The notes below the pieces were generated by a model, which did not search any database, was not told the origin of the DNA, and saw nothing but the letters and a program-made list of their open reading frames with translations. A stretch of 64,000 bases of DNA from Rhodoplanes sp046000175. Lineage in GTDB: Bacteria; Pseudomonadota; Alphaproteobacteria; Rhizobiales; Xanthobacteraceae. This document shows positions 42,143 to 50,072 of this stretch, piece after piece. Position 1 is the stretch's first letter. Each line of letters begins with the position of its first letter. The stretch is taken from positions 23,778 through 87,777 of the forward strand of contig NZ_JBEOMB010000061.1 in NCBI RefSeq assembly GCF_046000175.1. The letters are read 5' to 3'. Both the position numbers and the translations under genes were made by a program.

Positions 42143-42298
42143 ATGACCATCACGGCCGCCCATATCGGGCCCTTCGTCGCCCTCGCCGCCGGCATCCTCA
42201 TCCTGATCATGCCGCGGCTCCTCAACTACGTGATCGCCATCTATCTGATCGTGATCGGCCTGATCGGGCTGAACGGGATTTATCACTTCGTGCGGTGA
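42143..42298 (+). CDS. DUF3096 small membrane protein
   Basis: 51 residues from the ATG at 42143 with GGGAGC upstream. Two hydrophobic helices (IGPFVALAAGILILIMP and VIAIYLIVIGLIGLNG) joined by RLLNY, ending IYHFVR. This is the DUF3096 pattern, a small conserved inner-membrane protein of unknown function found widely in Proteobacteria. Confidence 0.82.
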   Translation: MTITAAHIGPFVALAAGILILIMPRLLNYVIAIYLIVIGLIGLNGIYHFVR

Positions 42299-42416
42299 GG
42301 CTCTGCTGCTCTGCAGCCGAAGTAGCGCACACGGAGCAGACGTGACGCGCTGAAAGCCGGTCGGATAAGCCCGATGGTGCGGGCATTCTGACGCCGCGGT
42401 GCGTGCGGCGTGGCTG

Positions 42417-42437
42417 CCTCTCCCCTGCGGGGAGAGG
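42417..42437. terminator. Hairpin between convergent DUF3096 and cysK genes (family C end)
   Basis: CCTCTCCC-CTGC-GGGGAGAGG forms an 8- to 9-bp GC-rich stem between two convergent genes, matching the terminal hairpin of family C repeats. No T-tract on either side, so termination is inferred from position. Confidence 0.45.
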
Positions 42438-42461
42438 TCGAGACGAGCGTCCCGATCAGCT

Positions 42462-43499
42462 TCACGCGTTGATGTAGGGCACCGTGATGCGGGACGGCCG
42501 GATCAGCCACTCCGGCACGGGAATCCCCTTGCTGCGCAGGAACTCCGGGTTGAACAGCTTCGACTGATAGCGCGTGCCGGAGTCGCACAGGATCGTCACG
42601 ATCGTCTTGCCGGGGCCGAGCGCCCTGGCGAGCCTCATCGCGCCGGCGATGTTGATGCCGGACGAGCCGCCGAGGCACAGGCCCTCCTGCGCGATCAGGT
42701 CGAACAGCAGCGGGATCGCCTCCTCGTCCGGGATCTGATAGGCGAGGTCGATCGGCGCATCCTCGAGGTTCTTGGTGATGCGCCCCTGGCCGATGCCTTC
42801 GGTGATCGACGAGCCTTCCGACTTCAGCACGCCCGTCGTGTAGTACGAGAACAGCGCCGCGCCCTTCGGATCGGCGAGGGCGATCTTCACGTCCTTGTTC
42901 TTCGCCTTCAGCGCCATGCCGACGCCGGCGAGCGTGCCGCCGGTGCCGACCGCGCTGACGAAGCCGTCGATGGTGCCGCCGGTCTGCTCCCAGATCTCCG
43001 GGCCGGTGGTGCGGATGTGGCCCTCGCGGTTCGCCACGTTGTCGAACTGGTTCGCCCAGATCGCGCCGGCCGGCTCGCTCGCCGCCAGCTCGGCCGCGAG
43101 GCGGCCCGAGATCTTCACGTAGTTGTTCGGGTTGGCGTAGGGCACGGCCGGCACCTCGACCAGCTCGGCGCCGAAGGCGCGCAGCGCGTCCTTCTTCTCC
43201 TGGCTCTGCGTCTCGGGGATCACGATCACGGTGCGGAAGCCGAGCGCGTCCGCCACCATCGCGAGTCCGATGCCGGTGTTGCCGGCCGTGCCCTCGACGA
43301 TGACGCCGCCGGGCTTCAGCGCGCCGCGGGCGATCGCGTCCTCGATGATGAACAAGGCGGCCCGGTCTTTCACCGACTGGCCGGGATTCATGAACTCGGC
43401 CTTGCCCAGAATGGTGCAGCCGGTCTGTTCCGACGCGCGCTTGAGCTTGATCAGCGGCGTGTTGCCGATCGCGCGCGTCACGTTCTCGCTCATCTGCAT
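42462..43499 (-). CDS. cysK: Cysteine synthase A (O-acetylserine sulfhydrylase)
   Basis: 345 residues of fold-type II PLP enzymes. PLP-lysine is Lys44 in MNPGQSVKDRAA; the phosphate loop is EGTAGNTGIGLAM and the C-terminal GGSSGINIAGAM binds PLP. It makes cysteine from O-acetylserine and sulfide. The C-terminus is extended (FLRSKGIPVPEWLIRPSRI), as in the longer alphaproteobacterial form that is also annotated as cysteine synthase A/cystathionine beta-synthase-like. I chose the ATG at 43499 because GGAG lies nine bases upstream. It is divergent from an Rrf2 regulator. Confidence 0.92.
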   Translation of the reverse strand: MQMSENVTRAIGNTPLIKLKRASEQTGCTILGKAEFMNPGQSVKDRAALFIIEDAIARGALKPGGVIVEGTAGNTGIGLAMVADALGFRTVIVIPETQSQEKKDALRAFGAELVEVPAVPYANPNNYVKISGRLAAELAASEPAGAIWANQFDNVANREGHIRTTGPEIWEQTGGTIDGFVSAVGTGGTLAGVGMALKAKNKDVKIALADPKGAALFSYYTTGVLKSEGSSITEGIGQGRITKNLEDAPIDLAYQIPDEEAIPLLFDLIAQEGLCLGGSSGINIAGAMRLARALGPGKTIVTILCDSGTRYQSKLFNPEFLRSKGIPVPEWLIRPSRITVPYINA

Positions 43500-43639
43500 G
43501 CTTTCTCCGTTCGGCATGGCGGCTGTCGATCGTGAAGCAGGTTTTGGCGCGACAGTGAACCGGGCCGGTGGAGAAGAGCAGACCCTATTTCGCGTCCTCC
43601 GGGCAATTCTCATCTCCGTCGCGGCGATCATGGCGCGCA

Positions 43640-43668
43640 TTGACGGTTCGCGAATCACGTAATATATC
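43640..43668 (+). promoter_or_regulatory. Predicted promoter of the rrf2-methyltransferase pair
   Basis: TTGACG (43640-43645), 17-base spacer, TATATC (43663-43668), seven bases before the ATG at 43676. The segment GTAA-TATATCGA-GTTAC overlaps the -10 and is an imperfect inverted repeat, a possible autoregulatory site. Very short leader. Confidence 0.5.
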
Positions 43669-43675
43669 GAGTTAC

Positions 43676-44140
43676 ATGAGACGGGACGGGCGGCTGTCGG
43701 GCATCTTGCATGTGCTCCTGCACATGGCGCAGCGGGACGCGCCGGTGACGTCCGAGGTCCTAGCCAAGGCCATGCAGACCAACCCGGTGGTGATCCGGCG
43801 AATCTTGGCGGGCTTGCGCGAGCACGGCCTGGTGCGGTCCGGCAAAGGCCATGGCGGCGGCTGGTCGTTGGCGCGGGATCTCTCCGCCATCACGCTGCTC
43901 GACGTCTACGCGGCGCTCGGCCGTCCCCCGCTGTTCGCCATCGGCAATCGGGACGCGGCACCGGCCTGCCTGGTCGAGCAGGCCGTCAACGGCGCTCTCG
44001 ACCGGGTGCTGGACGACGCCGAGGCGCTGCTGCTGGCGCGGCTCGGCGAAATCACGCTGGCCACGCTGAGTGCGGACTTCCACGCGCGGCTCGCGGCGCG
44101 GGGGGGCGTCCATCGATCGGAGATTCCGGATGTCGCTTGA
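43676..44140 (+). CDS. Rrf2-family transcriptional regulator
   Basis: 154 residues. Winged helix-turn-helix with the Rrf2 pattern RLSGILHVLLHMAQRD, VTSEVLAKAMQTNPVVIRRI, LREHGLVRSGKGHGGGWSLA and ITLLDVYAALG. Only one Cys (APACLVEQ) is present, so it lacks the three-Cys set of Fe-S sensors such as IscR and NsrR; it is closer to the YwnA/CymR type. Divergence from cysK suggests it controls cysteine synthesis or responds to sulfur status, but that is inference. Its stop lies 11 bases inside the following methyltransferase gene. Confidence 0.88.
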   Translation: MRRDGRLSGILHVLLHMAQRDAPVTSEVLAKAMQTNPVVIRRILAGLREHGLVRSGKGHGGGWSLARDLSAITLLDVYAALGRPPLFAIGNRDAAPACLVEQAVNGALDRVLDDAEALLLARLGEITLATLSADFHARLAARGGVHRSEIPDVA

Positions 44141-44831
44141 ACCGAGCCCGCTGAACTTCCTCGATGCCTTCGAGGATCCCGCAATGGTGGCGCGCTACAC
44201 GGACGGTCCGCGGCGCTTCGTGCCGGGGTTCGACGATCTCCACCGCATGACCGGGCTGCTCCTCGCCGAGCGGGTGCCGAGCGACGCGACCGTGCTGGTG
44301 CTCGGAGCCGGTGGCGGGCTCGAGCTGAAGGCGCTGGCGGAGGCGCAGCCGGGATGGCGCTTCGTCGGCGTCGATCCGGCGGCCGAGATGCTGCGGCTCG
44401 CGGAGCGCACGCTCGGGCCGCTCGCGGCGCGGGTGCAGCTCGTGAAGGGACTCATCGACGATGCGCCGAAAGGGCCGTTCGACGCGGCGACGTGCCTGCT
44501 GACGCTGCATTTCCTCGACGCCGACGAGCGACGCCGCACAGCCGGCGAGATCAGGCGGCGCCTGAGGCCGGGAGCGCCGTTCGTGGCGGCGCATTCGAGC
44601 TTTCCGCAAGCCGCCGCGGAGCGCAGTGTCTGGCTGTCGCGCTACGCGGCGTTCGCGGTGGCGTCGGGCGCCGAGCCCGAGCTCGCCGAGGGCGCCCGCA
44701 AGGCCGTCGAGGCCCATCTGCCGCTGCTCGATCCGGCCGAGGACGAGGCGGTGCTGAACGATGCCGGCTTTTCCGGCGTGAGCTTGTTCTTTGCCGCCTT
44801 AACATGGCGCGGCTGGGTGGCCTACGCCTGA
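44130..44831 (+). CDS. SAM-dependent methyltransferase (class I)
   Basis: 233 residues, ATG at 44130 overlapping the Rrf2 gene by 11 bases, GGAG upstream. Rossmann-type motif I VLVLGAGGGLELKAL (55-69), acidic residue Asp82 in VGVDPAAEML, and motif IV/V region DAATCLLTLHFLDADERRR. This matches small-molecule methyltransferases near the UbiE/Tam/CmoA type. The substrate is unknown. Overlap with the regulator gene implies co-expression under Rrf2 control. Confidence 0.88.
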   Translation: MSLEPSPLNFLDAFEDPAMVARYTDGPRRFVPGFDDLHRMTGLLLAERVPSDATVLVLGAGGGLELKALAEAQPGWRFVGVDPAAEMLRLAERTLGPLAARVQLVKGLIDDAPKGPFDAATCLLTLHFLDADERRRTAGEIRRRLRPGAPFVAAHSSFPQAAAERSVWLSRYAAFAVASGAEPELAEGARKAVEAHLPLLDPAEDEAVLNDAGFSGVSLFFAALTWRGWVAYA

Positions 44832-44853
44832 GCCGCGCCGGCTCCCTCTGGTC

Positions 44854-46308
44854 TCACGCCTTGGTCTCGGCGAGCGCGGCCAGCGCCCGCTCGCGGGCGA
44901 CTTTATGATCGACGAGGGGCGCCGGATAGTTTTGTCCGAGCGTCACGCCGGCGGCGGCCAGCTCCAGCGGCGGCGTGTCGAAGGGCCGATGAACGTGCTG
45001 TGCTCCGAGACGGCGCAGCGCGGGACTCCAGTGCTTCACATAGGCGCCGTCGGGATCGAATTTCTCTCCCTGCAGGACCGGATTGAAGATGCGGAAATAG
45101 GGTGCCGCGTCGGCGCCGGAGCCGGCGACCCACTGCCAGCTCGCCGCGTTGTTGGCCGGATCGGCGTCGAGGAGCGTGTCCCAGAACCAGCGCTCGCCCT
45201 CACGCCAGTCGATCAGGAGGTGCTTCACCAGGAACGAGGCGACGACCATGCGCACCCGGTTGTGCATCCAGCCCGTCGTCCACAGCTCGCGCATCCCGGC
45301 GTCGACGATCGGATAGCCGGTCTCGCCGCGCTGCCAGGCGCGCAGTGCATCGGGGTCGTGGCGCCACGGGAAGGCGTCGAAGCGCGGCTGGTAGTTTTTG
45401 GTCGCGAGCCCGGGATTGTGCGCGAGCAGGTGATACGAGAACTCGCGCCACACCAGCTCGGCGACGAACTTGTCGATGTCCGGGCCGCTCGCGCCGCCGC
45501 GCCCCGCGTCGCGGGCATGCTGCGCGGCGTGAAAAACCTGGAACGGGCTGATCTCGCCGAAGCGCAGATGCGGCGAGAGGCGCGACGTGTTGGCCCGGTC
45601 CGGCCGGTCGCGCAGCGTCGCGTAGCCGTTCAGACCCTCGTCGAGGAACGACGCCAGCCGGTTGCGGGCGCCGGTCTCGCCGGGCGTCCAGAGCGGGCGA
45701 AAGCCGGCCGCCCAGTCGGGCGCAGTCGGCTCCAAGCCCCAGTCCTCCAGCCGGTCGGAGGCGACGCCCTCGACGCCCCGCAGCGCCTTCGGGGCGGGTA
45801 GGGGGCTGCGCGGCGCCGGCCGGGCCAGCAGGGCGCGCAGGAACGGCGTGAACACGCCGTAGGGTCCGCCCGTCTTGGTGCGCATCTGCGCCGGCTCGAC
45901 GAGCAGCGACGCCTGGAAGGTCGCGACGCCGATCCCGCGCGCGGCGAGCGCGTCGGCCACGGTGTCGTCGACGGCGGCGGCGACCGGCTCGTAGCGTCGG
46001 TTCCACACGACCTCGGCGGCACCGACCTCCTCGACCAGGGCCGGGATTTTTTGGGCCGCCTGCCCGCGCCGCAGGATCAGGGAGACGCCGTGGGCGCGAA
46101 GATCCGCGGCGAGCGCCCGCAGCGACCCGGCGAGCCACCAGCGCGCCGCGCCGCCGAGCGGCCGGACGCCCGGGGTCTCGTCGTCGAGCACGTAGGCCGC
46201 GACCACCGGGCCGTCGCCGCCAGCGGCGGCCGTCAGGGCCGGGTTGTCGGCGAGGCGGAGATCGTCCCGGAACCAGACGAGGATCGGGGGAGATTCGGCA
46301 TGCGGCAT
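44854..46308 (-). CDS. phrB: Deoxyribodipyrimidine photo-lyase (CPD photolyase)
   Basis: 484 residues. The N-terminal photoantenna domain starts ILVWFRDDLRLADNPAL. The C-terminal FAD domain has LSPHLRFGEISPFQVFH, ELVWREFSYHLLAHNPGL, GYPIVDAGMRELWTTGWMHN and NAASWQWVAGSGADAAPYFR, the class I photolyase signature. It repairs UV cyclobutane dimers using blue light and FADH-. The convergent orientation with the methyltransferase leaves only 22 bases between stops. Presence of a photolyase is consistent with a light-exposed organism. Confidence 0.95.
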   Translation of the reverse strand: MPHAESPPILVWFRDDLRLADNPALTAAAGGDGPVVAAYVLDDETPGVRPLGGAARWWLAGSLRALAADLRAHGVSLILRRGQAAQKIPALVEEVGAAEVVWNRRYEPVAAAVDDTVADALAARGIGVATFQASLLVEPAQMRTKTGGPYGVFTPFLRALLARPAPRSPLPAPKALRGVEGVASDRLEDWGLEPTAPDWAAGFRPLWTPGETGARNRLASFLDEGLNGYATLRDRPDRANTSRLSPHLRFGEISPFQVFHAAQHARDAGRGGASGPDIDKFVAELVWREFSYHLLAHNPGLATKNYQPRFDAFPWRHDPDALRAWQRGETGYPIVDAGMRELWTTGWMHNRVRMVVASFLVKHLLIDWREGERWFWDTLLDADPANNAASWQWVAGSGADAAPYFRIFNPVLQGEKFDPDGAYVKHWSPALRRLGAQHVHRPFDTPPLELAAAGVTLGQNYPAPLVDHKVARERALAALAETKA

Positions 46309-46484
46309 GCGACGGGTTCCGGGCGGTGTTGGCTGGTCTTTCGATACCACTCCGCGGAAAAGCGTGCAGCCGGCCGGACCGAAGCCGATGATCGTCCTGG
46401 ATGGTACGCGCGGGGCGCCGTCCGGTTCACTCGCCGTCGGACAACCGGGCGTTTGCGCGGGATGCGCCGCGCCCGGCTGCTCCC

Positions 46485-46625
46485 GTGCCCCGGACAAGGC
46501 GCAGCGGGCCGCAGGCCCGATGGGCCGCAGAGCCGGGGCCCAAGGGGCGGCACGGGGATGCGCCTCGTCAGGATCGCCCCTGGGTCCCGGGTCACTCGCG
46601 TTGCGCCGCGCCCGGGACACGAGGT
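46485..46625. repeat. Dispersed GC-rich intergenic repeat, family A, copy 3
   Basis: GTGCCCCGGACAAGGCG, GCCGGGGCCCAAGGGGCGG, CGCCCCTGGGTCCCGGGTCA and CCGCGCCCGGGACACGAGG, same order as 15572-15719. It is the only feature seen in the 386-base gap 46309-46694 between the divergent photolyase and thiL genes. Confidence 0.75.
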
Positions 46626-46694
46626 CTTGCGAGGGTCGAACCCGACGAAAAATGCTCTACGCTCGCCCGACGACGACTCGGAGCCGGGGAGCCC

Positions 46695-47747
46695 ATGACC
46701 AGCGACGATGGAAAGAACGGCTCCGGCGAGGACCGGCTGATCGCCCGGCATTTCGCTCCGCTCGCGACTCATCCGGGGGCGTTGGGGCTGTCCGACGACG
46801 TCGCCGTGATGACGCCGCCGGACGACTGCGAGCTGGTGCTGGAGACCGACGCGATCGTCGCCGGCATGCATTTCTTCGCCGACGACTCGCCGGCCGCGAT
46901 CGCGCGGAAGGCGCTGCGGATCAACCTGTCGGACCTCGCCGCCAAGGGGGCGCGGCCGCTCGGCTTCCTCCTATCGCTGGCGCTGCCGCGGCGGCCCGGC
47001 CGCGCCGCGCCCGACGCTGCGGCTGCCGCCGTGGCAGTCGACGACGCCTGGCTCGCGGCCTTCGCCGCCGCGCTCGGCGAGGACGCGACCGCCTATGGCT
47101 GCCCGCTCTACGGCGGCGACACGGTCGCCTCGCCCGGCCCCGTGATGATCTCGGTCACGGTGATCGGCGCCGTTCCCACCGGCACGCTGGTGAAGCGCAG
47201 CGGCGCCCGGCCGGGCGACCGCGTTCTCGTCACCGGCACGATCGGCGACGCCGCGCTCGGCCTCGTGCTGCGGATGGAGCGGGCCGGGGCCGAGGACTTC
47301 GGCCTGACCGCGGCGGAGCGCGACCATCTCCTGTCGCGCTATCTCGAGCCGCGGCCGCGCACCGCGCTCGCCGAGGCGGTGCGCACGCACGCGACCGCCG
47401 GCATGGACGTGTCGGACGGGCTCGCCGGCGATCTCGCCAAGCTGTGCCGGGTCTCGGGCGTCACGGCCCGGGTCGAGGTCGGGCACGTGCCGCTGTCGGG
47501 CGCGGCGCATCGCCTGCTCGACGCCGCGCCCGAGCACTTGGCCGCCGTGCTGTCGGGCGGCGACGACTACGAGATCCTCTGCACGGTGCCGCCCGAGCAG
47601 CTGGCGTCTTTCACGGCGGCCGCGGAAGCCGTCGGCGTGCCGGTGACCGACATCGGCGAGATTTTTGAAGGCCAGGGCGCCCCGGTGCTGCTCGGGCCGG
47701 ACGGCCACCCGCTGGCGCTCGACCGGGCGAGCTTCAGCCACTTCTGA
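46695..47747 (+). CDS. thiL: Thiamine-monophosphate kinase
   Basis: 350 residues. ThiL phosphorylates thiamine monophosphate to thiamine pyrophosphate. Seen are EDRLIARHFAPL, the Mg/ATP-binding LGLSDDVAVM, ETDAIVAGMHFFADDSPAAI, ALRINLSDLAAKGARPLG, YGGDTVASPGPVMISVT, MDVSDGLAGDLAKLCR and SGGDDYEIL, the complete ThiL set of acidic motifs. In many Hyphomicrobiales thiL follows nusB/ribH; here it stands alone after a repeat. Confidence 0.95.
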   Translation: MTSDDGKNGSGEDRLIARHFAPLATHPGALGLSDDVAVMTPPDDCELVLETDAIVAGMHFFADDSPAAIARKALRINLSDLAAKGARPLGFLLSLALPRRPGRAAPDAAAAAVAVDDAWLAAFAAALGEDATAYGCPLYGGDTVASPGPVMISVTVIGAVPTGTLVKRSGARPGDRVLVTGTIGDAALGLVLRMERAGAEDFGLTAAERDHLLSRYLEPRPRTALAEAVRTHATAGMDVSDGLAGDLAKLCRVSGVTARVEVGHVPLSGAAHRLLDAAPEHLAAVLSGGDDYEILCTVPPEQLASFTAAAEAVGVPVTDIGEIFEGQGAPVLLGPDGHPLALDRASFSHF

Positions 47748-47772
47748 TCCCGACTCCTTTGATCAGCGTCCC

Positions 47773-47875
47773 GTCATTCCGGGGCGCGGCGAAGCCGCGA
47801 ACCCGGAATCCAGCGGCACCGTCTGCGTCTGGGCTGGATTCCGGGTTCGGCGCTGCCGCGCCGCCCCGGAATGAC
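47773..47875. repeat. Dispersed inverted repeat, family B, copy 2
   Basis: GTCATTCCGGGGCGCGGCG and CGAACCCGGAATCCAGCGG paired with CTGGATTCCGGGTTCGGC and CCGCCCCGGAATGAC. Same design as 27235-27338. It occupies part of the 328-base gap 47748-48075 between thiL and the quinone oxidoreductase; no gene seen in the remainder. Confidence 0.85.
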
Positions 47876-48075
47876 CGTTAGGGGCCGTTCACCCGAGCGG
47901 CACGCCGGATCGGCTCGCCATGCCTGCCCTGCGCGTGGCGCCGGATGCGGAGCCGCGGTCGCGCTTGCGCGGAAAGACCCGTTTCCTATGATCTCGCCCC
48001 CGGCGGCGCGCGCCGCCGCGCCCCGCATATCGGCCCGGGCCGAGCCTCCCGGGAGCAAATCGGAAGGAGACGTCC

Positions 48076-49053
48076 ATGGTGGCTGCCGTGCGAGTGCACA
48101 AGGTCGGCGGACCCGAGGTGCTGACCTACGAGGAGGTCGACGTCCCGGCGCCGGGACCGGGCCAGATCCGCATCAGCCAAGCGTCGTGCGGCATCAACTT
48201 CATCGACACCTACTTCCGCACCGGCCTCTATCCGTCGCCGGTCGGGCTGCCCTTCATCGCCGGCAACGAGGGCGCCGGCACTGTGACGGCGGTCGGCCCG
48301 GACGTGACCGACATCGCGGTCGGCGACAAGGTCGCCTATGTGGTGGCGCTCGGCGGCTACGCGGCGGAGCGCCTTCTCCCGGCGGCCCGCGTGGTCAAGG
48401 TGCCGGACGGCATCGACCTCGCCCAGGCCGGCGGCATCATGCTCAAGGGCATGACCGTCTGCTATCTGCTCCGCCGCACCTTCAAGGTCGGGCCGGAGCA
48501 CACCATCCTGATTCACGCCGCCGCCGGCGGCATCGGCCTGATCGCCTGCCAGTGGGCGAAGCGGCTCGGCGCCACCGTGATCGGCACGGTCGGCTCGAAG
48601 GAGAAGGGCGAGCTCGCCAAGGCGAACGGCTGCGACCACGTCATCTACTATCGCGACGAGGACTTCCCGGCCCGCGTCAAGGAGATCACCGGCGGGGCGC
48701 TGTGCGACGTCGTCTATGACGGCGTCGGCAAGTCGACCTTCCCGGCCTCGCTCGACTGCATCAAGCCGCTCGGCATGTTCGTCTCGTTCGGCAATGCGTC
48801 CGGCTCGATCGAGGCGTTCAACATCAACCTGCTGCAGGCCAAGGGCTCGCTGTTCGTGACGCGGCCGACCCTCAACCACTACGCCGCGAGCCGCGCGGAT
48901 CTCGACGGGCTGGCGAGCGAGCTGTTCGAGGTGGTGAAGAGCGGCGCCGTCAAGATCCCGATCCAGACCCGCTACGCCCTGAAGGACGCGCAGCAAGCCC
49001 ATATCGACCTCGAGTCCCGGGCGACCACCGGCACGTCGATTCTGGTGCCTTGA
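48076..49053 (+). CDS. qor: NADPH:quinone reductase-type zinc-independent MDR oxidoreductase
   Basis: 325 residues, medium-chain dehydrogenase/reductase without the zinc Cys/His ligands. N-terminal catalytic fold with CGINFIDTYFRTGLYPSPVG and PFIAGNEGAGTVTAVG; the nucleotide loop is IHAAAGGIGLIACQWAKRLG followed by the VIGTVGSKEKGELAKANG strand typical of NADPH quinone oxidoreductase QOR. It reduces quinones with NADPH in the cytoplasm. The start ATG is preceded by GGAAGGAGA. Confidence 0.92.
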   Translation: MVAAVRVHKVGGPEVLTYEEVDVPAPGPGQIRISQASCGINFIDTYFRTGLYPSPVGLPFIAGNEGAGTVTAVGPDVTDIAVGDKVAYVVALGGYAAERLLPAARVVKVPDGIDLAQAGGIMLKGMTVCYLLRRTFKVGPEHTILIHAAAGGIGLIACQWAKRLGATVIGTVGSKEKGELAKANGCDHVIYYRDEDFPARVKEITGGALCDVVYDGVGKSTFPASLDCIKPLGMFVSFGNASGSIEAFNINLLQAKGSLFVTRPTLNHYAASRADLDGLASELFEVVKSGAVKIPIQTRYALKDAQQAHIDLESRATTGTSILVP

Positions 49054-49122
49054 GCGGCGTCGGGACGACCTCCGGATCCCGACTGGCTCACTCGGTCGAA
49101 GGCGCAGCTCCGAGCCCGCGGC

Positions 49123-49290
49123 TCCTGGGTCCCGGGTCGGCGGTGCACCGCTTCGCGGCGCACCGCGCCCGGGACACGAGGTCCGGGGGCGCGGCGGACG
49201 TCATTGCCCGACGGTCGGGTCGACACAAGGCCTCGTGTCCCGGGCGGAGCGCGTCGCATCGCGACGTGCGCAGACCCGGGACCCAGGGGC
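49123..49290. repeat. Dispersed repeat, family A-related, double half-unit
   Basis: Two outward-facing half-units: CCTGGGTCCCGGGTCGG...CGCGCCCGGGACACGAGG and CCTCGTGTCCCGGGCGG...GACCCGGGACCCAGGGGC. They are inverse complements of each other in outline, so the whole 168 bases form a large imperfect palindrome between qor and the CPBP protease gene. Confidence 0.7.
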
Positions 49291-49309
49291 CAGGGGCGAA
49301 AGGGCCGTG

Positions 49310-50053
49310 ATGTCGTCGACGAAAGCCCCGAGCCACGGCGAGCCGTCGGCCGGCGAGATGCCCTGGGGCATGGTCGCGACCGTCGCCATCGCTCTACTGG
49401 CTTTCGGGCTCGGGCAGGCGGTGGCGGCGGTTCTTCTATCGGGCTGGCTCGGTCCGGCGGCGCTCGCCGGACCGGCGCTGCCGGCGCATGGCGGCGCCGT
49501 CGTGCTGGTCGTCGTGGCGGCCAATGTCGTGCAGACCGTCACGCTCGTCCTGGCGGCGCGCGTGAAGGCTGGCTCCGCCCTCGGTTATCTGGGATTGGAC
49601 GTGCCGGCCCGGCGCGACCTTTTGGTCGGGCTCGCGAGCCTCGTCGCGCTGGTGCTGGTCGCCGACGGCGTGACGCTCGCGGCGGGCCGCGATCTCGTCC
49701 CGCCGATCCAGATCGCGATCTGGCGCAGCGCGTCGGCGCAGGGCGTGCTGTGGCTCCTGTGGCCGGCCCTGGTGATCGTCGCGCCGATCGGCGAGGAGAT
49801 CCTGTTTCGCGGCTTCGTGTTCCGCGGCTGTGCCCGCAGCGACAGGAGCGCGGTGCCCACCATCGTGCTGACCGCGTTCGTGTTCGCGCTCCTGCACGTC
49901 CAGTACGACTGGGTCGGCGTCCTCTTGATCTTCGGCGTCGGCCTCTTGCTCGGCTGGCTGCGCTGGCGCACCGGATCGACGACGCTGGTGATCGTCCTGC
50001 ACGTCGCCCTCAATCTCGAAGGCATGATCGAGACCATGATCCTGGCCGGGTAG
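49310..50053 (+). CDS. CPBP-family intramembrane metalloprotease
   Basis: 247 residues with about seven hydrophobic helices. The CAAX-protease/bacteriocin-processing (Abi, CPBP) motifs are complete: Glu162-Glu163 in PIGEEILFRGFVFRG, His196 in FALLHVQYDW and His231 in IVLHVALNLEG. The protein would cleave within the membrane; bacterial members act in bacteriocin self-immunity, protein maturation or are uncharacterised. The start ATG at 49310 has AAAGGG upstream. It is convergent with the alpha/beta hydrolase gene. Confidence 0.92.
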   Translation: MSSTKAPSHGEPSAGEMPWGMVATVAIALLAFGLGQAVAAVLLSGWLGPAALAGPALPAHGGAVVLVVVAANVVQTVTLVLAARVKAGSALGYLGLDVPARRDLLVGLASLVALVLVADGVTLAAGRDLVPPIQIAIWRSASAQGVLWLLWPALVIVAPIGEEILFRGFVFRGCARSDRSAVPTIVLTAFVFALLHVQYDWVGVLLIFGVGLLLGWLRWRTGSTTLVIVLHVALNLEGMIETMILAG

Positions 50054-50072
50054 GGCGCCGAGGCGGGCGCCC

